Assembly: GCA_937988885.1 (NCBI GenBank)
Contig: CALKHR010000022.1
Coordinates: forward strand, 1-64,000
Reading direction: 5' to 3'
Length of the DNA stretch: 64,000 nucleotides
Source: an uncultured Roseiflexaceae bacterium
GTDB lineage: Bacteria; Chloroflexota; Chloroflexia; Chloroflexales; Roseiflexaceae
Under the pieces are notes generated by a model. It did not search any database. It was not told where the DNA came from and worked only from the letters and a program-made list of their open reading frames with translations. A program made the position numbers and the translations under genes. This document shows, piece after piece, positions 17,104-25,399 of this stretch. The number at the start of each line of letters is the position of its first letter. The first letter of the stretch is position 1.

Positions 17104-17955
17104 TTACCCTTGCAGCGGTCGCCGATCTTCAGTGGTGGCGATGGCGGCGTAGCGGGGCAATTCGCTCTGTTGCGCGGCGCGCTCCACCTCCAGCCAATCG
17201 TCATCGACGATCGTCATGCCTGTGAGGCGTGTCAGCGCGCTCTCGAACAACTCGATCACTGTCTCGAATGCTGGCGGATTCGGCAGCACATCGCTCAGGC
17301 CAGCCACGCGCTGCCCGAGCAGCTGCGCTAAGTGCTCGCGCTCGGCCTCCGAAGCCGCGATCAGGTCGGCGTTGCGCTGGGGCGACCAGACTAGATGCAC
17401 GCCGATCTGATACAGTGCGCCGCCGCGCCGCCGGATCTGCGCCAAGCCAACGATCTTGCGCTGATCGACCATCGGCTCGTATGGCGAGCGTCCACCGAAG
17501 CAGACGCGCTTCACCAGTGGATCGAGCGTGGCAGTGTCGGAGCGGGCCTCCGCCACCGAGATCGGCCAACTGTTCAGCCCCAAGTCGTGCAGCGCCGCCG
17601 TCCACACATCGCCGATCCAGCGGTACGATTCGGTCACGTCCTCGCGGTAGAGCGGGTGCCCCACGGGCAGCGCCAGGTCGAGCATCACCATATTCGCATC
17701 GCCCAGCACCGCGCCGCCACCGCTGCGTCGGCGGTGGATCGAGATGCTCTGCTTGGCGCTGGCGGCCATATCGACCTCTGTCAGGCGCTGCGACGAGCCG
17801 AGCACCAGGGCCGGAGCCTCGAAGGTATACCAGCGCAGAGCAGGCGTGTTGGTCTGCTCTAAGCCGTGCAATAATGCCGAAGCGGCAGCCATCTCAGCGG
17901 CAGCGGAGCCGCTGCTAAAGGGTAGCCGACGGATCGTGGAGGTTGCAGCATTCAT
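17104..17955 (-). CDS. Lipoate-protein ligase A family protein
   Basis: About 283 residues of the biotin/lipoate ligase fold. RRRSGGGAVLGDANMVMLDLALP matches the RRxxGGGAV motif of LplA/LipM and VCFGGRSPYEPMVDQRKIVGLAQIRRRGGALYQIGVHL contains the conserved Lys (RKIVG) that binds the lipoyl-AMP phosphate. The family attaches lipoate or octanoate to E2 subunits and GcvH. The sequence resembles octanoyltransferases as well as ligases; I cannot tell from these motifs. The ATG at 17955 is chosen as the first Met directly before the conserved body. It faces a convergent gene at its 3 prime end. Confidence 0.8.
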   Translation of the reverse strand: MNAATSTIRRLPFSSGSAAAEMAAASALLHGLEQTNTPALRWYTFEAPALVLGSSQRLTEVDMAASAKQSISIHRRRSGGGAVLGDANMVMLDLALPVGHPLYREDVTESYRWIGDVWTAALHDLGLNSWPISVAEARSDTATLDPLVKRVCFGGRSPYEPMVDQRKIVGLAQIRRRGGALYQIGVHLVWSPQRNADLIAASEAEREHLAQLLGQRVAGLSDVLPNPPAFETVIELFESALTRLTGMTIVDDDWLEVERAAQQSELPRYAAIATTEDRRPLQG

Positions 17956-18018
17956 AGCGGTGCAGTATACCACAATGCGTCATACATGTAGGGTTTGCGC
18001 ACCGCTGTTGGCGTATCG

Positions 18019-19422
18019 CTACGGCACTGCACGCCGCGCCGCGAGTTCGGCCTGAATCTCGGCGTGACGCTGCTTATCGATCGGGTAGTAGAAGGCGATC
18101 ACCATGCCGATGATCAGCATGATCGCGGGCACCGGGCCGATCAGCAAGCGCATCGCGAACAGTGCGCTCTCGGGCTGCACGATCGCCTCACTCGCCACGT
18201 TGCTCGCCTCGTTCGAAATGTAGCCCGCCTGCGCAAGCAACACGCCCATCAGGAACTGCCCGATCGCCAGGCCGAACTTCTGCAACAGCACGATCAGGCC
18301 GTAGAACACGCCCTCGCGCCGTTGCCCGCTCTGCAACTCATCGATATCAACCGCATCGGGCAGCATGCTCCAGGGCACGATATACGCCGTGGAGATGCCG
18401 ATCCCCGCCAGCACCGCCAAGCCCAGCGCCAGGTTCGCCTGATCGGACTGCACGAAGAAGAGCAGCGCCTGCACCAGCACCCAGAAGCACATCCCGACGA
18501 TGTAGACCATCTTCTTGCCGATGCGCCGCGAGATCACACTCCACAAAAACAGCCAGACGAAGGCCGAGCCTTGTACGGCCAATAGCGATATGGGGATGAG
18601 ATCGGTGCGTTGTAGCCAGAAGGTCACGTAGGGCACGATGATCGCGGAGGTGAACTGCACCGCCAGCCACGAGAAGAGGTAGATGCCGATCACGAACAGG
18701 TACGGCTGATTGCTCAGCGCGGTGCGAAACTGCTCCCAGATGCTAAGCTGCTGCTCGGCTGCATCGGGCAGTGGGCGCTCGCGCACACCCGCCACGCACC
18801 ATAGGAATGGCAGGATGCACAAGCCGCCCCACACCGCGCCCGAGACGAGGTAGCCCGTGGTGGGATTGCTGTACTGATCCACGATCATCGGGTGGAGCGC
18901 GCCCGCGATCAGGCTGCCACCCACGCTAAACGCGAAGCGATAGGCGTTGAGGCTGGTGCGCTCGTCGTAATCGTTCGTTAGTTCGGCGGTGAGCGCGGTG
19001 TAGGGCACATTCACGATCGTAAAGGCCATGTTGAACAGCAAGCCGACCACCAGGTAGTAGATGAACTTGCCTGCCTCGCCGAACGGCGGCACCACCCATT
19101 GCAGCGCGTAGATCACGCCGAACGGCACCGCGCCGTACAAGATCCACGGTCGCCGCCGCCCCAAGCGCGAGCGGGTGCGGTCGGAGAGCCAGCCGACCAA
19201 CGGGTCGTTAACGGCGTCCCAGATCGTGAGAATGGCGCGGATCGTGCCCGCCAAAAACGGGTTCAATCCAGCGACATTGGTGAGAAAGAAGAATTGGAAG
19301 AAAGAAGGGATGACCGTGGCGATCGCAGGTGCGAGGTCGCCCGCGCCGAACGCGAGCTTGGTCGCCAATGGTAGGCGCTTGGTGGGTGCAGCAACGGCGC
19401 TTGTGGCAGCCTTGTTGGACAT
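18019..19422 (-). CDS. GPH-family (MelB-like) sugar:cation symporter
   Basis: About 467 residues and 12 predicted membrane segments. N-terminal LAFGAGDLAPAIATVIPSFF, then DAVNDPLVGWLSDRTRSRLGRRRPW, is the GPH/MelB signature (first cytosolic loop and Asp cation site region). VNVPYTALTAELTNDYDERTSLN is another family block. Substrates in the family are melibiose, lactose, glucuronides and xylosides; a galactoside- or pentoside-type sugar is likely here, without a catabolic neighbour to decide. The start at 19422 has a GAGAGG ribosome site and the usual short charged N-terminus. Confidence 0.88.
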   Translation of the reverse strand: MSNKAATSAVAAPTKRLPLATKLAFGAGDLAPAIATVIPSFFQFFFLTNVAGLNPFLAGTIRAILTIWDAVNDPLVGWLSDRTRSRLGRRRPWILYGAVPFGVIYALQWVVPPFGEAGKFIYYLVVGLLFNMAFTIVNVPYTALTAELTNDYDERTSLNAYRFAFSVGGSLIAGALHPMIVDQYSNPTTGYLVSGAVWGGLCILPFLWCVAGVRERPLPDAAEQQLSIWEQFRTALSNQPYLFVIGIYLFSWLAVQFTSAIIVPYVTFWLQRTDLIPISLLAVQGSAFVWLFLWSVISRRIGKKMVYIVGMCFWVLVQALLFFVQSDQANLALGLAVLAGIGISTAYIVPWSMLPDAVDIDELQSGQRREGVFYGLIVLLQKFGLAIGQFLMGVLLAQAGYISNEASNVASEAIVQPESALFAMRLLIGPVPAIMLIIGMVIAFYYPIDKQRHAEIQAELAARRAVP

Positions 19423-19579
19423 GAACCCTCTCCCATTCAAAGTGCGGTGCGAATACCGATGGGGATGCGCTATATAGTTGAGCACAATCACGCAGAAAGA
19501 ATAATGCGCTACCTCTCGCACGAACGAGAGTAGCGCACTCAGGGTGCTTGATGAGCCGAGATACGCAAGCTTTGCGTCC

Positions 19580-19804
19580 TTATCTTCGCTTCCACTTCAG
19601 TTGGAACTCCAACTCCTCGCCATCCTCGGTGCGCTCGTGCTCCACGCTCATATACGAGCCTGCGGGTACGGTGAAGCGCTCGTTGGCGACTTGGATGGTG
19701 AACGGCTTCTCCTGTTCGAGCGCATCCGCAAGGCGGCGAAGCTTGGCCACAAAATCCTTCACCGAGTAGACAACTTCGATATCGCGAGCTGGTTTTTCGC
19801 TCAT
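19580..19804 (-). CDS. amphi-Trp domain-containing protein
   Basis: A 74-residue protein with the amphi-Trp domain layout: VVYSVKDFVAKLRRLADALE helix at the front, FTIQVANERFTVPAG in the middle, and the terminal LEFQLKWKRR that gives the family its name. No biochemical role is established for this domain. A good ribosome site (GAAAGGAG) precedes its ATG. It is isolated between the sugar symporter and the RiPP island, transcribed leftward. Confidence 0.8.
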   Translation of the reverse strand: MSEKPARDIEVVYSVKDFVAKLRRLADALEQEKPFTIQVANERFTVPAGSYMSVEHERTEDGEELEFQLKWKRR

Positions 19805-20181
19805 GCGGCTCTCCTTTCAATCAACGAACACGATGACAAGCGTAACAACACCGCTTCGACGGCGCAACGCACTTAAGGCTGAATATGAAGCAAAACTCAT
19901 CTAGTCGCTCGGCTACCCTCGTCACCATATAGCGTCGTAAACTTTTCGTTCTGACAACTAATTGTAGGCTTTTTGTACAAAATCAACAGTCTAGCACTAG
20001 CCTAACGTATCGCAATAGCGGCTAGAATATAGAATTGGCTGATGAAGAAATTGTTAGATCTAAGCCAAGTTTTCTTTGCTATACTACCTCTACTAACGAT
20101 CCAGCCTGCAATGACACAGCTCCGTAGATACGCGGTTTGGTATCTTTTTGGCTTTCTTATGCGGTATTTTGAGAGTTGATG
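19805..20181. other. A+T-rich promoter region of the RiPP island
   Basis: No gene. The DNA is clearly A+T-rich compared with the genes on either side. Contains an extended -10 promoter candidate for the downstream cluster and probably the divergent promoter of the amphi-Trp gene. Confidence 0.55.
20077..20085 (+). promoter_or_regulatory. Extended -10 promoter of the RiPP operon
   Basis: TGCTATACT (TG at 20078, -10 hexamer TATACT at 20080-20085) lies about 95 bases upstream of the PqqD-like gene. No good -35 at 17-bp spacing is visible; TTGTTA at 20051 is too far. It is the only good -10 in the gap. Confidence 0.4.
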
Positions 20182-20448
20182 ATGGAAATAAACGTTCCAG
20201 TACCAAGTTCGGATGTAACGTTACAGCGTGTGGGTAACGAGGCCATTTTGTACGATAAGCGAAATGGACGAGCGCACGTCATCAACAACTCCGCCGCACG
20301 AATTTGGGAATTGTGCAACGGTACATCCACGTTCGAGCAGATCTGCACAGCGTTTGGCGCGAGCTACGGTTTATCTGCCGAGACGGTTGCCGACGATGTC
20401 CGCTCCATTCTCACGACATTCGCTCAGCTTAAAGTGCTGGAAGTTTAG
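20182..20448 (+). CDS. PqqD-family RiPP recognition element
   Basis: An 88-residue PqqD-like protein: three-strand sheet and helices as in the RRE of PqqD and lasso B1 proteins, with LQRVGNEAILYDKRNGRAHVINNSAARIWELCNGTSTFEQI as the family block (the H-x-I-N-x-S/T-A-x-x-I-W-E-L motif). RREs bind the leader of RiPP precursors; here the precursor 1.5 kb downstream has a YxxP motif that such proteins recognise. The ATG at 20182 fits the GAGAG ribosome site at 6 bases; alternatives at 20176 and 20179 exist. It is followed 3 bases later by the kinase gene. Confidence 0.85.
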   Translation: MEINVPVPSSDVTLQRVGNEAILYDKRNGRAHVINNSAARIWELCNGTSTFEQICTAFGASYGLSAETVADDVRSILTTFAQLKVLEV

Positions 20449-20451
20449 CCT

Positions 20452-21357
20452 ATGTATGCCACTCAACGGCAGTTTGAACACCAAATGCCAGTGCAAGCTG
20501 CCTGGTACAACGTGCTCGACACAAACATTGTCGTTGAATCAAATGTTGCTGCAGCACTTGATCGTGTGGAAGATACGTACACAGCGTTTCAAGTGCCGCC
20601 TGGCTCCCTTCAGGAGGTGAAGCTGTTGCGGCTCGAACGCAGCGACGATGGCAATACCTATATCGTCACAAGCGCTAACGGCGAGAAGCGCTGGTCTAAC
20701 TACGACGATGCTCTGCTCGATCTGCTCGATCGGATCGTTCATACTATCCTGACAAATTTGTTTGAACGGGGCATTTACGCCATTCATGCTGGGGCAGTGG
20801 TGGATCGTGGAGGCGCCTGGGCGGTTGTCGGGCGAAGCGGCCAAGGGAAAACCACGCTCACTCTGGGCTTGTTGCGGCGCGGCATGAGCCTGCTCTCCGA
20901 CGAATTGATGATCGTCGAGCCAAACACCCAACGCATCTTGCCCTACCGCCGGAGTCTGCATGTACGGCCCGGCACAGTGAACTTGATCCCGGAGTTGCGC
21001 TTTTTGCTCGATCGGCCTCGCTACCATATCGGTGGTGGCAGTGAGTGGGCGCTCACTCCCAATGATCTCATCCGCATATTCCCACATGCTCTGGCGGCGC
21101 CAGCCCCTTTGCGGGGCGTGCTCTTGTTGGAGGGTACACCACAGGCCTACGAAGCTCCCACGATTACGCCGATTCCATCGGCATTAGCGGCACTCGAATT
21201 GCTGCGTAGCTCGTGGGCAGCATCTATCGACTTCAACGACGCACTGACATCGGTCAGCCGCTTACTGAGCCAAGTAGCTTGTGCTCGCCTCCGGGTGGGT
21301 CCACTTGGCCCAACTCTCGATGCAGTCGTCGCTTGGCAAGAGGCGAACCGTGCTTGA
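20452..21357 (+). CDS. HPr kinase-like (HprK-related) protein of RiPP cluster
   Basis: A 301-residue ATPase with P-loop GRSGQGKTT (residues 127-135), a preceding IHAGAVV strand (His112) and an LLSDELMIV block (Asp150-Glu151) as in HPr kinase/phosphorylase C-terminal domains. Homologues in lasso clusters such as paeninodin phosphorylate the precursor's C-terminal Ser; here the predicted core has Ser and Thr that could be substrates. An N-terminal region of about 110 residues is of unknown role. It starts 3 bases after PqqD and overlaps the peptidase gene by 8 bases, so the three are translationally linked. Confidence 0.85.
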   Translation: MYATQRQFEHQMPVQAAWYNVLDTNIVVESNVAAALDRVEDTYTAFQVPPGSLQEVKLLRLERSDDGNTYIVTSANGEKRWSNYDDALLDLLDRIVHTILTNLFERGIYAIHAGAVVDRGGAWAVVGRSGQGKTTLTLGLLRRGMSLLSDELMIVEPNTQRILPYRRSLHVRPGTVNLIPELRFLLDRPRYHIGGGSEWALTPNDLIRIFPHALAAPAPLRGVLLLEGTPQAYEAPTITPIPSALAALELLRSSWAASIDFNDALTSVSRLLSQVACARLRVGPLGPTLDAVVAWQEANRA

Positions 21358-21925
21358 TCAGCATTGGCGCACCCTGGCCGTCAACGCCGTCTATGAACAG
21401 TATCGGCAGGCTGGGGAACAACATTGGATCGCCGCTCGCGGCGACAGTATGCGTCCGTTGATTACGCCCGAATCGCGCTTGTTGGTGGCTTTTGGTGCAC
21501 AACCGCGCGCTCTTGGCGAGATTATTCTGTTTCGAGAAGGAGAACGGCTGATCGCCCATCGTTGGGTCGCCCGTCGAGGAACGTCTTTCATCGCCAAAGG
21601 TGATGCCGAAGCGTTCTGCGATGCGCCGTTCTCTGCCGAAGCGATCCTTGGTGTCGTGCGTGCGCTCCGGCGCAATGCCAATGCACCGGCCTCCAGCCTC
21701 TGTTGCACTGGCCCGTTGGCAACAGCGATCGCACGATGCTCTTGGTGGCTGGGCCGCAGCGCCGCTTGGGCGCGCCGCATCAGCCTTCGAACTCCGACCC
21801 CACTGCGGTTCGTCGCGCAATGCGCGGCTCCGCTAACAAGGGTCGTCGCCCGAGTGATCCTTCAACCGATCGCATGGGCGGCGCAAATAAACAATCTCTA
21901 CGAAAACAGCAATGGAAGGGGGTGA
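21350..21925 (+). CDS. S24/S26 signal-peptidase-like protease (Sec11/SipW type)
   Basis: About 191 residues from a GTG at 21350 with an AAGAGG ribosome site; the frame stays open further upstream but overlaps the kinase gene there. The core is GDSMRPLI with nucleophile Ser33, EIILFREGERLIAHRWV with His70 in the place of the Lys used by SPase I, and FIAKGDAEAFCD, the family's GD-x-n-D box. His as general base points to the Sec11/SipW (ER-type) group. The C-terminal half is basic and has no clear membrane helix. In this cluster it is the only protease, so it could cleave the leader; whether it does is inference. Confidence 0.75.
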   Translation: MLDQHWRTLAVNAVYEQYRQAGEQHWIAARGDSMRPLITPESRLLVAFGAQPRALGEIILFREGERLIAHRWVARRGTSFIAKGDAEAFCDAPFSAEAILGVVRALRRNANAPASSLCCTGPLATAIARCSWWLGRSAAWARRISLRTPTPLRFVAQCAAPLTRVVARVILQPIAWAAQINNLYENSNGRG

Positions 21926-21930
21926 CAGTC

Positions 21931-22047
21931 ATGGACAAGTACGAAAGCCCAGCAGTGATCGCTACCTACAGCATCGAAGAGTTGGTGGAGGAAGCGACCG
22001 TCTGCATGCAGTACGGCCCGAGTACCGGCCCTGGTACCCCAGGCTAA
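21931..22047 (+). CDS. Lasso-type leader RiPP precursor peptide
   Basis: A 38-residue peptide, below the usual gene-calling size, with a strong ribosome site (GGAAGGGGGTG) 5 bases after the peptidase gene. The leader begins MDKYESPAV: Y4-x-x-P7 is the lasso leader motif bound by PqqD-like RREs. T23 then V24 give the Thr-at-minus-2 signature, so the predicted core starts at C25 and is CMQYGPSTGPGTPG. It has one Cys, one Ser and two Thr, and no Asp or Glu at core positions 7-9, so an isopeptide ring cannot form. It is the only precursor in the cluster, and is followed by a terminator. Confidence 0.8.
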   Translation: MDKYESPAVIATYSIEELVEEATVCMQYGPSTGPGTPG

Positions 22048-22072
22048 GCATAGACCGCGATTTTTCGTTTTG

Positions 22073-22105
22073 CAAAGAGGGCAGCCGCCCTGGCTGTCCT
22101 CTTTG
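22073..22105 (+). terminator. Hairpin between precursor and exporter genes
   Basis: CAAAGAGGGCAGCC and GGCTGTCCTCTTTG form a 14-bp stem (one G-U pair) around GCCCT, 25 bases past the precursor stop. It has only a short T tract, so it probably works as partial attenuation and gives more precursor mRNA than exporter mRNA. Confidence 0.65.
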
Positions 22106-22232
22106 TTACCGTCCGCAACCATAACACGCTCTTGCCCGCACAAGGCGATAGACAGCATGAGAATAGAAGCAACCGTCACGTGGTTGCCCCTCACTGCTGT
22201 CGCTCGCCCGATCCACGCCATAAGGTGAGCCT

Positions 22233-23276
22233 GTGTCCGCTACTTATGCGATTGAGACGCGCGATCTCACCAAACGCTTTCGTAAACTACAGAGTTACCG
22301 CGATCTACTCCTCTATCCCTGGCGGCGAGCGAGCCACCTCGCCGTTGATCGGATCTCGCTTCAGATCGCCCAAGGCGAACTGTTCGGCATCCTTGGCCAG
22401 AACGGTGCGGGTAAGACCACGCTGATCAAGATGCTCAGCACCGCCCTGTTGCCATCGAGCGGCCAAGCGCTGATCGGCGGCTTCGACGTCGTGCGCCACG
22501 TGCGCCAGGTGCGCTCGCTGATCGGTGTGGTGAGCGGCGAGGAGCGTTCGTTCTATTGGCGGCTCACCGGGCGCGAGAACCTCGAATTTTTCGCAGCCCT
22601 CCACGGCATCCCGCGCGCAGAAGCCAACCGCCGCATCGCACGCCTGCTCGATGGCGTTGGCATGACCGCCGCCGCCGACCGCCCGTTCCGCTCCTACTCG
22701 ACCGGGATGCGCCAGAAGTTGGCGATCGCCCGTGGACTGCTGAATAATCCTCGTGTGCTGTTTATGGACGAGCCGACCCGTTCGCTCGATCCGATCTCGG
22801 CCCAACAGGTACGCCAATTCGTCTCGGAGTTTATCGTGGGTGAGTTGAACAGCACCGTGATCCTCGCCACGCACTCTATGGTCGAAGCGGAGGAATTGTG
22901 CAACCGTGTAGCCTTCATTCGGAAGGGCCGTGTGGTGGCCCAAGGCCCGATCGCCGAGCTACGCCAAACGCTGCGCCAACACGTCCATCGCCTGTTCAAG
23001 CTGCAACGCATGCCACCCGACCTGCCCGACCTGCTGCGGCGCCTGCCGGGTGTCAGCAGTGTGGAGGTTGCGCAGAAGGATGGCATGTTCCTCCTCGATA
23101 TGGCGATGAGCGACGAGGGCGCGCTGTTCGCCGCCGTGCTGCGCGAGATCGTGGAGAGCGGCGCCGATATTCACGATTGTGTGACCCAACAGCCCACTCT
23201 CAAAGACCTGTACTTGCACACGTTGGGTGAGCCATCCGCTGCCGCACCCGCACCGCTGGAGGCATCGCTATGGTGA
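22233..23276 (+). CDS. ABC exporter ATP-binding protein (RiPP cluster)
   Basis: A 347-residue ATPase of the DrrA/ABC-2 type, probably exporting the modified peptide. Walker A is GQNGAGKTTLIK, the Q-loop lies around residue 92, signature YSTGMRQKLAIARGLL, Walker B VLFMDEPTRSLD, switch LATHSMVEAEE. The C-terminal part after about residue 240 is a regulatory extension. It starts with GTG preceded by AAGGTGA and overlaps the permease gene by 7 bases. A 23-codon open frame just upstream (22157-22228) ends 4 bases before this GTG; I do not call it a gene. Confidence 0.92.
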   Translation: MSATYAIETRDLTKRFRKLQSYRDLLLYPWRRASHLAVDRISLQIAQGELFGILGQNGAGKTTLIKMLSTALLPSSGQALIGGFDVVRHVRQVRSLIGVVSGEERSFYWRLTGRENLEFFAALHGIPRAEANRRIARLLDGVGMTAAADRPFRSYSTGMRQKLAIARGLLNNPRVLFMDEPTRSLDPISAQQVRQFVSEFIVGELNSTVILATHSMVEAEELCNRVAFIRKGRVVAQGPIAELRQTLRQHVHRLFKLQRMPPDLPDLLRRLPGVSSVEVAQKDGMFLLDMAMSDEGALFAAVLREIVESGADIHDCVTQQPTLKDLYLHTLGEPSAAAPAPLEASLW

Positions 23277-24082
23277 GCAAACTTCGTGTGCCGTGGGCGT
23301 TCGTCCTGCGCGATTTCCGCATCGAAACGAGCTACAAGGTCGGCTTCCTGCTGCGGATCGCGAATGTGCTGGGCAACATTGCGATTTACTATTTCATCGC
23401 CGCCGTGTTCGAGGGTGTGGCCGCCGAATATCTCGCTGCCTATGGCGGCAACTACTTCGCCTTCGTGCTGATCGGCGTGGCGTTTATGGATTACCTGAAC
23501 TTGGGCGTGGTGGCGCTCGGCAAGAGCATCCGCGAAGGCCAGGCCACCGGCACGCTCGAATTGATGCTGCTCAGCCCGACGCGCATGCCTGTGGTGCTGT
23601 TCTCCTCGACGCTGTGGAGCTACCTGTTCTCATCGCTCAGCGTGTTGCTCTACTTGGTGGTCGGCTCGCTGCTCGGCATGCAACTCGATCAGATGAATAT
23701 CCCGTTCGCGTTGCTGTCGCTCTTTGTCTCCATCCTCAGCTTCAACGCGCTGGGCCTCTTCTCGGCCAGCCTAGTGATCCTGATGAAGCGCAGCGATCCA
23801 CTCAGTTGGCTGGTGCGCTTCAGCTCGGCGGTGGTGGGTGGCCTGTACTACCCGATCGATGTGCTGCCGAACTGGTTGCAGACCCTGAGCCAGTTGCTGC
23901 CGATCACGCACGCGCTGGAGTTGATGCGGCGCTCGCTGCTGAACGGCGAGGGCTGGGCCGAACTGCACAATAGCCTATTGGCGCTGATTGCCCTGACAGT
24001 GGTGCTGCTGCCGCTGGGCTTGCTGGCCTGCTCGCTGGCGATACGGATCGCCCGCACCGATGGCAGTTTATCGCACTACTGA
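23270..24082 (+). CDS. ABC-2 type exporter permease (RiPP cluster)
   Basis: A 270-residue permease with six membrane segments in the ABC-2/DrrB pattern: FLLRIANVLGNIAIYYFI, FVLIGVAFMDYLNLG, LFSSTLWSYLFSSLSVLLYLVVGSLLG and others, and near the end LPNWLQTLSQLLPITHALELMRRSLL, the ABC-2 signature region. Translation is coupled to the ATPase gene by a 7-base overlap. It most likely exports the cluster's peptide product. Confidence 0.92.
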   Translation: MVSKLRVPWAFVLRDFRIETSYKVGFLLRIANVLGNIAIYYFIAAVFEGVAAEYLAAYGGNYFAFVLIGVAFMDYLNLGVVALGKSIREGQATGTLELMLLSPTRMPVVLFSSTLWSYLFSSLSVLLYLVVGSLLGMQLDQMNIPFALLSLFVSILSFNALGLFSASLVILMKRSDPLSWLVRFSSAVVGGLYYPIDVLPNWLQTLSQLLPITHALELMRRSLLNGEGWAELHNSLLALIALTVVLLPLGLLACSLAIRIARTDGSLSHY

Positions 24083-24105
24083 CACTGATTCTGAAGGAGC
24101 TTACT

Positions 24106-25233
24106 GTGCATCACCAGCTATCTGCATTGCCGATCGAGACGCGCCTGCTCTGTTTGGCCGCCCGCATGCAACGCGATGCTCAAGCGCAGGAGCACATGTT
24201 GGCCCTGTTAGGGGAGTTCCACGATTGGGAGGCGTTGTGGCAACTGGCGCATCTGCACGAGGTATCGTCGCTCGTTGCCTATACGCTGCGCCCGCTCGCG
24301 GCACAGTTTGGCATTCCGGCGGCGTGGCAGACGCGGGCGCAACGGCGCGTGCTCGCCACGCTGCTGCGTAACACCTCGCTGCGCGATGAGCTTGGCCGCG
24401 TGATCACGGCGCTGCGCCAGGCCAATATCGGCGTCATCCCCGTTAAGGGCGTGGTGCTCGCCGAGACGATCTATGGCGAGTTGTCGGTGCGCCCCGCCGC
24501 CGATATGGACATCCTCGTGCGCCCGCAGGATCTGCCTGCCGCCCGCAAGGTGCTGTACGATCTTGGCTACGGTCACCGCGAGGAACTGTTGTTCGCGGAG
24601 CGCCACCATCCGTATCACGATCCGCAGTACTTCCGCCAAGTCGATGGCAATGATCTCTGTCTGGAGCTGCACTGGGCGCTGTGGGCCGATCGCTACTTTC
24701 ACCTGGATTCGGCGGTGCTGTGGGAGCGTGCGGTGAGCGGTACGCTGGGTGGCGTGCCCACCAGTCTGCTCTCGCCGGAGGATACGCTGCTGCACTTGGC
24801 GATCCACCGTTCGCGTTCGGCGTTGCGGCTGCGCTTCCTCTGCGATGTCGCCGAGTTGCTGCGGGTGCACGGTGCCACCCTCGATTGGGACTACCTGCTG
24901 CGTCAGGCGCGGGTGGCCGGTGCTCGCACGGCGCTGTTCTACGCGCTGTCGCTGCCCTCCCAGTTGCTCGATGCGCCGCTGCCGCCCGATCTGCTGCCGA
25001 AGCTGAAGGTCAACCCGTTGAAACAGCGCGTGCTGGAAAACACCTGCGGCATCACGGCGCTGTTCCGCCCTGCCCAGGCTGGCGATGTGCGCCAACAGCC
25101 GCACCTGATCTACCGCATCTTCGAGCAGGATGGCGCGTTCCAGATCGCACAGGCGTTGAGCTACAGCTTGATGCGAACGGGCTGGAAGTATGTGCATTTA
25201 GCCAAGAAGCGCGTCCGTGTCAGGAGCGTGTAG
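24106..25233 (+). CDS. Nucleotidyltransferase-fold protein (NTP_transf_5-like)
   Basis: A 375-residue protein with a minimal nucleotidyltransferase fold: VKGVVLAETIYG (Lys114-Gly115) and the Asp-x-Asp metal site in RPAADMDILVRP (Asp133, Asp135), followed by a helical domain. Members of this uncharacterised family accompany lasso and other RiPP genes and are candidates for nucleotidylating or adenylylating peptides. A GTG start follows an AAGGAG site 24 bases after the permease. It is the last gene of the cluster; the nearest downstream gene is a 188-residue membrane protein after a 166-base gap. Confidence 0.8.
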   Translation: MHHQLSALPIETRLLCLAARMQRDAQAQEHMLALLGEFHDWEALWQLAHLHEVSSLVAYTLRPLAAQFGIPAAWQTRAQRRVLATLLRNTSLRDELGRVITALRQANIGVIPVKGVVLAETIYGELSVRPAADMDILVRPQDLPAARKVLYDLGYGHREELLFAERHHPYHDPQYFRQVDGNDLCLELHWALWADRYFHLDSAVLWERAVSGTLGGVPTSLLSPEDTLLHLAIHRSRSALRLRFLCDVAELLRVHGATLDWDYLLRQARVAGARTALFYALSLPSQLLDAPLPPDLLPKLKVNPLKQRVLENTCGITALFRPAQAGDVRQQPHLIYRIFEQDGAFQIAQALSYSLMRTGWKYVHLAKKRVRVRSV

Positions 25234-25399
25234 CGTTTGCTCCACATTCTGGCTCAGCACCGACAAACACTGAACAACGTGATCCCGCATTTCAATGTGC
25301 TATCAGTATGATCACCGTAGACCAAATCGTTATCAAACCATGCAAGGATATGCGATAATAGCGCCAACAACCTCGTAGACGATTGAAAAGGAGGCGCTT

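Noticed and set aside
21931..22047. Standard lasso peptide
   Set aside because: The leader looks lasso-like, but the core lacks Asp or Glu at 7-9 and no cyclase gene is near, so I do not call it a lasso peptide.
22157..22228. Second RiPP precursor (23 codons)
   Set aside because: It has only a loosely spaced AAGGCG ribosome site, no YxxP motif, and no likely core. I mention it only as a possible leader frame.
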